From an uncultured Eubacterium sp. (GTDB lineage: Bacteria; Bacillota; Clostridia; Lachnospirales; CAG-274): DNA of 64,000 nucleotides. Shown one piece after another: positions 17,301 to 24,200 of the stretch. Location: positions 1 through 64,000 of the forward strand of contig URXK01000006.1 in the NCBI GenBank assembly GCA_900551755.1, read 5' to 3'. Numbering within the stretch: position 1 is the stretch's first letter; each line of letters opens with the position of its first letter. The position numbers and the translations under genes were made by a program. The notes below the pieces were generated by a model. That model was not told where the DNA came from, ran no database searches, and saw nothing but the letters and a program-made list of their open reading frames with translations.

Positions 17301-20247
17301 TATTGGACAGGTCACTAGGATGTTCTGTTTCCAAATTCTGCTCAATTTGAGCAGAATTTTCTTCGATAATTGTATATTTGAGTTTTTCGGCAAGATTTTC
17401 TCTGCCGACACCAAAATCAATATGTGAAAAAGATTTTTCCATAGCATTATCATCAACATTTTCAAAGTTAATTTGCAAATCGTTGATTTCGGATACTCGC
17501 CACTGTACATTAGGCTTGTCCTCTAAGGTCACAATATCGCCCTCTTTGAGAGGTCTGTTATTAGTTTCCACAACCTGCTCAATTTGAACAGAATTTCTTA
17601 TAGGATAATCTGTCTTAAACTTATCCAATATTTCTTGCTCTTTTTCGGTAAGCTGTGCATTTTGTTCAAGGTAAGGCACAAGTATATTAAGAACATTTTT
17701 TATATCTTTCTTGCTTTCCTCGTCAATATCTTCATAAGCTAAATAATATTCGTTATATTCCCTTATATGGTCTACAATACTGCCACCGCCTAAACCTTTG
17801 CCGTCACCTATATCATATCTGCCGTCATAATCGTAATTTTCACCGTCAATAACAGCATTTACAGAAAAATGTGTTTTATCATAATAAGAACGTATTTCTT
17901 CGTCAAGTTCCTCGTTTTCTCTTTCGGTATGCTGTTTTTCGTCAAGATATTCAATGACAGAATTAGCAAGAGCAAAACTCATATCAGGATTTTCATCAGC
18001 AAATTCTTTTAACAAAGCACTTTCTGTAAAGCTAAGATTAAATTTAACAGAATTTTCTTTAATATTATTACCACTTAAATTCTGCTCAATTTGAGCAGAA
18101 TTTTCAACAGTATCAGTCACAGGTACTTGTGTTTGGAGATTTACTGTCTGTTCTTTTTCGTTGCCGATAAATTCATATAAAGTTGTATTAAGAAGTCTTG
18201 CGTTGTCTATATTTTCTGTGATAACAAAGCCTCTGCTTTCTCGCTCAACTGTGCATTGGTCTGTATACCAAGACAAAGCACCCGTCAGTAAAACAACCTC
18301 TGATATTTCTCCGCTTATCTTATTTTTAAACTTATCGCCTATTTCAATGGTATTGTGTACCTGTTGCTGTTCTCTTATATGCTCTTGGGTATCAAGATAC
18401 ATTTCCCATTGGTCATACTCAACACCGAATAAACCGCCTTCTTCAATATCTTCAATACTTTCAACTTGACTTTCGGTATTATCTCCGTGCAGTGCATATA
18501 TCGGCAAATCAGTATTCTGTAAAAGTTCAGTGGCTCGTTCGGTTCTTAAAGGCAAAAGATAATTGGAGGTATAGCCGTATTCATTGCGTTCGGCAATGCT
18601 AACGGTATTGTCGGGCATATTGTTAAGTATCTTTTCAGATAGCTGCGGCTCATCGTCCTGTAATACATTTTGTGCAATGCTGCCGTAATGTAATACTTTC
18701 GCAGTTTTACTGTCCATAATAAAATTATAAATATCATCATAATCCATAACATCTGGCAAAAAGTATAAATCTTTTTCATTTTCCTTATCAGCCATAAGCC
18801 TGTAGCCCTCAGATGTGTGGTGAAAACGATAATTGCTGTATTCAGGTTTTTCTTCATCTTTGTATGTAATGAATACATCTCTATGCTCTTTTACTGCATA
18901 ATTAAGCTGCAGCTTTGCAAACAAATCAAATTCAACAACAATGCCTTGCTCCTGCAAAATATCTAGGTTGTCATATAATAATGCAACAGGTATAATTACT
19001 GCTTCAAGCCTTATCTTTTCATCAAAATTGAGCGTAACCGTTTTTAAGTCTAAATGCAAAATATCGGCAACTTTTGGTGCTGAATCACCTACCACAACAT
19101 AATCATTATCCTTTTGGTAAAACGTAACATTTACAGTGGAATTTTTCTCTGTTTTTGTCATTAAATCTTCATTTTTAGTTTTGCTTTTTGTATTGACAAT
19201 GTTGTTTGATGTGAGGTACGCATACACTCTGTTTGTCTTAGTATCAAGTTCGTTAGGCAAAGAATTTACAATAGGTTCAGGTTGGTCAGGCTCTTTAGCT
19301 TGCACAGGCTCAACCCTTGTTGGAGCAACAAAACTCTGCCCTTTACTATATCCGTTAAAAGATAATAAACTGCCGACAGCCTCTTGGAAAGACATATTGT
19401 AATACTTCATTAAAAAATCAAGAGTATTCCCACCAAACCCTTGAGAGTTCCAGTAAAACCTGTTGCCGTCCTCGATACGCATACTGTCGTGTGCTGCCAT
19501 TTCATATTCGTTAGTGCCAACTCTACGCAGCTCCTCGCCGATAGAGCGGAGATAGTCGGCTAGGTTGGTTTGTTTTGCAATAGCTATTTCATCTTCATTA
19601 TAATGAACATACGATTTGCTATCTTTAGTATTTTGCTGCTTTATTTCAACATAATCAGCGTATTTTCCGATACTGTTTAAAACCTTTCTTGCTTGTCTTG
19701 ACACATAGTTGCCTACGGTTTGAACATCAATATTGCTAAGTTGCTTAATATAATCAAAATTACTTGACGCAAAGTCAATACCAACCTTTGTATAAACCGT
19801 AAGACGTATACTGTCATTAATAAGGGCTGTTAATTTGTCCTTATCAATGCCATTATCCGTAAAGTTGATTTTCAAATTGCTTAATATGTTGTCAATCTCT
19901 GTATCAACTACAACTCGATTCATACCTTTCAAAGACCGTTCCCTATACTCTGAATATGTATCGTTTATATCGAAAACATAGACAACCTTATTATCTTTTG
20001 AAAGCACAGGTATTCCCGACACTCCGCCTTTAACACTTGAATTTTTTTCTTTTGTCCAAAATTCAAAAGTACCTACCATTCTCGCATTTGGTCTTTCTTC
20101 TGAAATTAGCAACTGATTAAGAAAACTATATTTATATAGGTATGCGGATTTCTTAAGAAATTCAGACCAATTCTCACTATTATTGCTTACTTTGCTTAAA
20201 AGCTGCTCATACTTATCTTTTAATGCATCAACTGTGTACCTCGCCAT
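11353..20247 (-). CDS. Giant polyvalent protein: N6-adenine methylase plus SNF2-type helicase
   Basis: I start it at the ATG giving MARYTV, behind GGAGGAGG; the product is about 2964 residues. In order: ArdC-like N-terminus (1-120), a DUF3991-like primase-associated domain (about 215-290), low-complexity linkers with repeated AQIEQN peptides, and a large polyvalent segment (about 1000-1315). Next come a methylase with LEPSMGIGNF (~1466) and NVPFG (~1531), an SNF2-type helicase with Walker A GAGKS (~2146), DEAH (~2310), ATGTPISNS (~2360) and QRNGRIIRQG (~2640), and a coiled coil. The tail NMFESAAYEVDAHNNEV is a diverged tag. Such proteins are thought to protect incoming DNA by methylation and remodelling. 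Confidence 0.85.
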   Translation of the reverse strand: MARYTVDALKDKYEQLLSKVSNNSENWSEFLKKSAYLYKYSFLNQLLISEERPNARMVGTFEFWTKEKNSSVKGGVSGIPVLSKDNKVVYVFDINDTYSEYRERSLKGMNRVVVDTEIDNILSNLKINFTDNGIDKDKLTALINDSIRLTVYTKVGIDFASSNFDYIKQLSNIDVQTVGNYVSRQARKVLNSIGKYADYVEIKQQNTKDSKSYVHYNEDEIAIAKQTNLADYLRSIGEELRRVGTNEYEMAAHDSMRIEDGNRFYWNSQGFGGNTLDFLMKYYNMSFQEAVGSLLSFNGYSKGQSFVAPTRVEPVQAKEPDQPEPIVNSLPNELDTKTNRVYAYLTSNNIVNTKSKTKNEDLMTKTEKNSTVNVTFYQKDNDYVVVGDSAPKVADILHLDLKTVTLNFDEKIRLEAVIIPVALLYDNLDILQEQGIVVEFDLFAKLQLNYAVKEHRDVFITYKDEEKPEYSNYRFHHTSEGYRLMADKENEKDLYFLPDVMDYDDIYNFIMDSKTAKVLHYGSIAQNVLQDDEPQLSEKILNNMPDNTVSIAERNEYGYTSNYLLPLRTERATELLQNTDLPIYALHGDNTESQVESIEDIEEGGLFGVEYDQWEMYLDTQEHIREQQQVHNTIEIGDKFKNKISGEISEVVLLTGALSWYTDQCTVERESRGFVITENIDNARLLNTTLYEFIGNEKEQTVNLQTQVPVTDTVENSAQIEQNLSGNNIKENSVKFNLSFTESALLKEFADENPDMSFALANSVIEYLDEKQHTERENEELDEEIRSYYDKTHFSVNAVIDGENYDYDGRYDIGDGKGLGGGSIVDHIREYNEYYLAYEDIDEESKKDIKNVLNILVPYLEQNAQLTEKEQEILDKFKTDYPIRNSVQIEQVVETNNRPLKEGDIVTLEDKPNVQWRVSEINDLQINFENVDDNAMEKSFSHIDFGVGRENLAEKLKYTIIEENSAQIEQNLETEHPSDLSNNVFEQKEIDRILQLGINTDNGRMVVALDYMKGKSIEELTATLKQVYHGGYGLKDEQHNISVWYAEDGIHLAQGNSAEYVENAQVIPWEDVAVRIGELLENGQYATNVELVEAANYERQKIAASLWYLYSDFADGIRETGILSSLSEMRGGGFSDDIVALAEKLTDPKFRVTLQTEYQAFMDAYKAKPDILRFHYHKVTTLEKRLKELDIHLREYQTDLVQLPLMSHFITEDEINHAMTKGSRFSDGKRRIWNYWQESHSSKEKADFLKNEYGTGGHSHALSGTSGSSEYYDSTGLRYKKNGCEEIKMSWIQAASRLDNLVHNDRYLTDKEKSEHYVNLEVNEKKEPVTEEVAADKAIDTKAVPVTNYHITDNELGIGGAKAKFTDNINSIKTLKLIESENRQATLQEQKILAKYVGWGGLQNAFDSRIDSWSKEYTELKSLLTDDEYTAARASVLDAHYTPPVIISSIYDTLSNLGFESGKILEPSMGIGNFFGLLPQSMQKSKLYGVELDSITGRIAKQLYPNANIQIKGFEKTAFNSNTFDVAIGNVPFGTTKISDNDFKEDSFIHDYFFKKSLDKVRPGGIVAFITSSGTLDKKGDKVKKYLAERADFLGAVRLPNNAFKNAGTPVVADIIFLQKKDRITELIDEKMPEWVNVSDFGEHGTHINNYFVNHPEMVCGTLGETTSQYGYAVTCKPSDIPLEEQLKNALSNIKGTYEPAIDDVQVEEKYDMPNVNVDNYRNFCYAEIDGEIYFRENERLIKEPVTGKKTERLKGMIEISSALQELIAAELQDYDDENTSNLRNKLNAVYDKFTAKFGILSSKTNKSLFREDDTAPLLLALENIDKDGNLESKSDIFTKRTIQPYTTIDHTDTAVEALAVSISEKGRVDVDYMAQLCGTTEEDIVSELKGVIFENPVTNKYENADEYLSGNVKEKLKIAKDYAQFDSKFNINVSALSEVQPPDLKPEEISVQLGSTWVPVKYYQQFMYELLETPSFHKNTYGNAFGNRHSIVVDFNSYSSQYKISNAGADRDNIKASVTYGTSRVSAYELIEDTLNLKNTVVNDRIIDENDKPKYVQNKKETLLAQEKQDIIKQRFKEWIFDDYDRTQDIVKIYNDKFNSIRLREYDGSHITFKGMSSEITLRKHQVDAIAHTLYGGNTLLAHSVGAGKSFEMIASAMESKRLGLCHKSLIVVPKAIVAQMSADFLRLYPTANILVPKATDFNAENRQKFCSRIATGNYDAVIISHEQLDKIPLSVEYQTQFIQERLDEIEDYLLSTKYANDSGNRGFTIKQLESTKKNLENRLEALNNDDKRDTTITFEELGVDKIYVDEAHLFKNKYFNTKMSRVAGISTSAAQRSEGLYMKCRYLDEKTGSRGVVFATGTPISNSMVEMYTMQTYLQFDELKRHDLHHFDAWASTFGETVLSFELAPEGKGYQYKTRFAKFNNIPELMDMFKSVADIKTADMLDLPTPKANYHTVAVEASEYQKQMIDSLAKRAEKIRAGKVDNHIDNMPKITGDGKKIALDQRLMNPMLPDDPNSKVNACINNVFDIYKKTTTERSTQIIFCDQSTPDKNKALTVYDDVKTKLIAMGVSPSEIAVIHDYSTDAQKIALFQRVQKGDVRILLGSTSKLGTGTNCQNKLKAVHHLDCPWKPSDIEQRNGRIIRQGNENSEVDIYTYVTKNTFDAYLYQLVENKQKFISQIMTSKSYVRSAADIDECVLNYAEIKAIASGDPKIKEKIDLEVEVNKLRALFSSYQENKRSLQKSISQTLPKKISALQRCVENLKIDSVIANEHKSDKFTSMTIDGVTYTDKKEAGAALLKVCKTIKPSEHKKVGNYRGFDVIVGFNTNRLVYSAELKGRASYDLDLGSDIYGNFTRFDNAIKNISVEINETELKFEKSQKELEDAKIEIEKPFEQLNEMREKENRLKELNSELSGHNDSENIPNEETGHYSIENMFESAAYEVDAHNNEVVSYDTTREDISK
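16300..17250 (-). other. GC-richer segment inside the giant gene
   Basis: By eye this part is clearly richer in G and C than the flanks and uses more C/G third positions. It encodes residues of roughly 1000-1315, including the stretches LRFHYHKVTTLEKRL and KRRIWNYWQESHSSKEKADF, typical of large polyvalent proteins on other ICEs. The reading frame is continuous. It looks like a domain acquired by recombination. Confidence 0.55.
17334..17358. repeat. Intragenic 25-bp palindrome, copy A
   Basis: A perfect palindrome (12-bp arms, 1-nt centre; AATTCTGCTCAA as one arm) that encodes NSAQIEQN on the minus strand. It sits in a linker of the giant protein. An identical copy is at 18078-18102 and a decayed one at 17574-17597. 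Confidence 0.8.
18078..18102. repeat. Intragenic 25-bp palindrome, copy B
   Basis: Identical to the palindrome at 17334-17358 and read in the same frame. Both copies lie between recognisable domains of the giant protein. Confidence 0.8.
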
Positions 20248-20572
20248 AATCCTCCTCCTCACCTATGTTTGTTTCGTTATCAATTTTGTCACTTGCTTTT
20301 TCATCTTCCAATAAGCACTTCATCAGCTCAATTAATTCACTTTTTTTTGAAAACAATGTTTCAATTTCTTCAACACTTAATGCACTTTCTTGAAGTATCT
20401 TTTGAAACATATCATTTTTTTCTTTGTTTTCTGCCGTTTCTAAATCGTTTGTAACTTCTTTTATTTTTTGATTTAAAGTAATCAACTTTTCTTCATATTG
20501 TTTCTTGTTCGATTCAAGTTTTGCTAATTGCTCTCTTAATTTCTCGCTCATTCTAACAACCGTTTTTCTCAT
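20228..20572 (-). CDS. DUF4315-like coiled-coil protein
   Basis: The 114-residue product is almost wholly helical. A Lys/Glu-rich coiled coil (KLREQLAKLESNKKQYEEKL and beyond) is followed by an acidic tail. Length, composition and position before the giant methylase/helicase gene match the DUF4315 family of ICE accessory proteins. The function is unknown. The start follows GGAGG at good spacing. The 3' end overlaps the giant gene's start by 20 bp, and its last codons provide that gene's ribosome binding site, so the two are translationally coupled. Confidence 0.6.
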   Translation of the reverse strand: MRKTVVRMSEKLREQLAKLESNKKQYEEKLITLNQKIKEVTNDLETAENKEKNDMFQKILQESALSVEEIETLFSKKSELIELMKCLLEDEKASDKIDNETNIGEEEDYGEVHS

Positions 20573-20590
20573 AAAAAAGACCTCCTATGT

Positions 20591-20627
20591 TAAAAAACAA
20601 GAAGTGGCAAAAACCACTCCTTGTTTT
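20591..20627 (-). terminator. Terminator within the transfer block
   Basis: A 14-bp stem with one G-T pair (AAAACAAGGAGTGG arm) is followed by TTTTTT on the minus strand. It lies between the DUF4366 gene and the DUF4315-like gene, and could reduce read-through from the secretion genes into the DNA-processing genes. Confidence 0.7.
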
Positions 20628-20633
20628 ACATAA

Positions 20634-21215
20634 TTATTCGTTATTGTTTGAAATATCATCATTTTCAAGGAAGTCTGAATACTCGTTATCATCTTCCTCT
20701 GTTTCTTCAATTACTTCTTCATCATTATCATCACTGTCAGATTTTTTCTTTTTCTTAAAGAATAATAAAAACAAAGCTAATCCGACACAAACTAAAGATA
20801 TAATCGGAGCAAAAAGACCTGTAACTTTACTTCTGCTCACCTGCACTTCGGTAGTTGTTTCTGTTGAAATTTCAGTGGTTATTTCTGTTGTTGTTTCAAC
20901 GGTAGTTGTGTCTATAACTTCCACACCCGTTAAGTGATAATTGTTGCCTGTTGCATCTGTGGCAAAAGAAAGTAAATCCTGTTCATCAACAGCATTAAGG
21001 AAATACACATTATTCTCACCCTTTTGGTTATCAATTATTATGTAATATATATTTCCAGCTCTCGATTGAACAGTTAAAAACTGTTTGCCTTCTTCATTTG
21101 TTTTGTCAATAACATTTGCATTGCCATCAACAGTAAGTGCGTTGGCACTTGCTGTTGACACAAACATAAAAGACATACATAACATTAAAATTACTGCTTT
21201 AAATTTTTTAATCAT
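20634..21215 (-). CDS. DUF4366 (CD1107-family) membrane protein
   Basis: The 193-residue protein has a signal peptide (residues 1-25, ending ASANA) and an extracellular domain of about 90 residues with AGNIYYIIIDNQKG. A Thr/Glu-rich stalk (TTTEITTEISTETTTEV), one transmembrane helix (LFAPIISLVCVGLALFLLFF), a poly-Lys stop and an acidic cytoplasmic tail follow. This layout is that of CD1107-family mobile-element proteins, which accompany type IV secretion genes in Clostridia ICEs. Its exact role is unknown. It lies 12 bp downstream of the wall-hydrolase gene. The stalk resembles that of the large surface protein at 33401-38953. Confidence 0.8.
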   Translation of the reverse strand: MIKKFKAVILMLCMSFMFVSTASANALTVDGNANVIDKTNEEGKQFLTVQSRAGNIYYIIIDNQKGENNVYFLNAVDEQDLLSFATDATGNNYHLTGVEVIDTTTVETTTEITTEISTETTTEVQVSRSKVTGLFAPIISLVCVGLALFLLFFKKKKKSDSDDNDEEVIEETEEDDNEYSDFLENDDISNNNE

Positions 21216-21227
21216 AAATTTTTCCTC

Positions 21228-24200
21228 CTAAAAAATATGCTTACCTGACATATTATTAACTTTTCTTGTTTGATTGTAATCATCGCCTTTTCTTACACAG
21301 CCACCACTTGAATTCCAAACAGATATTGTTTGCAATGACTGCGACCAACCTTGATAAATTGCAATAGGGTTGATAAGATGGTTTGAAAATTCACTCCAGT
21401 TATATCCGCTTGTACATATTCCCATCTGAAAGTCAAGATGTTCTCCCGATGCAAAGCCTGTTGAACCTTGTATACCAATCTGTTGACCTGCGGATACAAC
21501 ATCACCAACATTCAATGTACTGCTGTTCATCTTCATATGATTATATTTTGTATATACCATAACACCGTCAATGTTATGTTCAAGAACAACAACATAACCA
21601 TAACCTGTAAGTCCGTTTCCATTGCCGGAGCCAACCATAACCACCTTACCGTCCCACGCTGCCGCAATTCCCACATTAGAACCATACGTTACGTCTAAAT
21701 CAATTGCTCTGTGGAAACTTGTGTGGTAAGTATCAAAAAACGAAGATGTCACAACAGCTCTGTTGGCAAACTCATCAGTATACGGTGCGTGAATATCGCC
21801 AAAGAGAGCCGATACTGTACCGCCACCTATACCAACATTGACAAGCGAACTTGATAAATTAACATAAGGTGCAGAACCTGTTCCAATATCACAGTATATA
21901 AACGGGTTCATTTCTTCATTGCCGTCTTTTTGTATAACAGAGATATGAACAATAGGAACATCTCTGCTTTCGGCATCGTCCATCTTTGCGACAACTTGTC
22001 CTAAAGTGACTTCTGAGCCTCTGCCAATTTCAGAAGAAATATCTTTTATAGACTCATAAGTAACCTCAAACATATCATTTTCAATGACAAGGCTATCGCT
22101 TGTTTTCCTTTTTACATTGCCATCAATGACCGACAAAACATTAGTGCTTGATGTGCCTGCAATATCTATACCTTTATGTTTTTTAATATCTGTACCTTTA
22201 GCAAAATTATTAAATCTGTAATACATACTTCCGCCAAAATTTTCAGCAGTTGAGCCTGTCTGAATAAAACCGGTTACAGCATTCTCGTCATCATAAAAAT
22301 ATTTATATTTGCCAACTTTCGAGCTACTAAGGCTATTAGAACCGGAATTACCCTCAACAGCAATAAAATATGTATCTGTCGATTCAACAACAATGCCTGT
22401 ATGACTTGTGCCGTTTTCTTTCTGTATCATAATATCACCGGCAACAGGTTTATAACTATCCTTACTCTGCCATATGCCTGACTTTTGAGCATTATCCATT
22501 AAATCAGACACTGCAGCCGTCTTAGGAACAATTGAACTCATACCTGCCTTATCAACACAATAACTTACAAAAGCTGCACACCAGTTATACGAAGTTGTGC
22601 CTCTTATTTCACCATACCATTCGGTGTACTTATTAGGAGTGCCTGACACTCCTTCTTCAAGTTCTTCCAAAGCAATATCCGCCAATTTATTGTCAGAACT
22701 ACTTACAGTTGATGCAGGTTCTTCTTCACCTGTCTTTAATGTAAGCAGATATACAGTAACACCTGTCTGCTTACCGTGAACAAGTGCATCTTGATGATTG
22801 TTATAATACACATCAATACGATTACCCTTAATCGCTCCTCCTGTATCTTCCGCTGTGTAAATGTGACCGTTAATCAAAACTTTAGCTCCTAAAGGAATTA
22901 CTTTCGGGTCAACAGCAATAGTTCTCCCTTGAACAGGAAATGTTCCGCTTGCAGTTGTAGACGGCTTGCCTGTTACTTCAGGGCTATACTTTCCACAACA
23001 TATAACACACGGACAGTAGCCTGTTGTTGTAAAATTGCCCAACAACTTTTGGTCATAATGGCTTATATCTTCGTCAGTAGTTTCTGTAACAGCACTTTTA
23101 CTTTGAACCGTGCCGATAGACGAAACAGATGTAATGCCACCATTGGTTGTTTCATAGCCATACAATCCAACAACATAATTTCTCCAATCATAGTCAACAG
23201 GTGTACCTATCCAAAAACCGTGATTGCCTCTATATTCTCTTAAATCTTTGTAATGGTCATATATAAGTTCCTTTTCATCTTCTTTATAATATTCTTCGGG
23301 CAAATTCTGCAAAAAATATTCTATTGTATTGTCAAACCCCTTATTATACAAATGTACTGTGGCTATCTTAATTACATAAAAGCCTTTCTTTTCCGTCCTG
23401 TATGTAACCTCTGTGCTGTATTGGTAATCGAATATATCATTTTCAACATTTTTAATGCCACCGAAACCATAGTATGGGTAGCCAACCAACTTATGCAATA
23501 CCCAATTGACAAAACCACCATTAAAGTCATATCCGGGATATACAGCAGATAAATAAGCCTCTAACTGTTCAGGATTATGTTCTATCGGGTCAAATTCCGT
23601 TTCAACTTTATCTATTTTGTTGTTATCATTAAGTTCCTCAATGGTTTCATTAACTCTCGCCAAAAGTTCTGACTCTAATTTTGTATAATATGCCGTTGAC
23701 GATGTTATTTCACTGTTAGTTGTCATATATGTAGTGCTAACCAATCCATCAGCAATGCCTAATACAATTAAAACGGTACCCCATATAAACATAGAAACCA
23801 AAGCCACAACAAGAATAAATGTAATTATCGGTACTACAGGCACACTAAAGAACGCAAGCAAGCCTTTGCTCGCAGCTGATGCAGCTTTTGTCTTTGCCGC
23901 TTTAACCGCAGCCTGCTTGTACAATTGCTGCAATTGCTGCATTTCCATAACATTTTTGTATTGTTGCTGTCTTGCAAACTTTTTAGAAATTTCTTTCAAT
24001 GCAGAATTGTTTGAATATTTACCTGAAACTTTGTCAGACGATAAATTATTTTTCTTTTTATCCGAAGAAAATTTATCAACCTTTACACTGTTGAAAGCCA
24101 TATCTTTAAGAGCTTTTTCGCCTGCACCTAAAGCTGCTCCCACAGCAATATTTTTAGCATCTTCGGTAATTGTGTTTTTGCTGTCCACGTCTACCACTTT

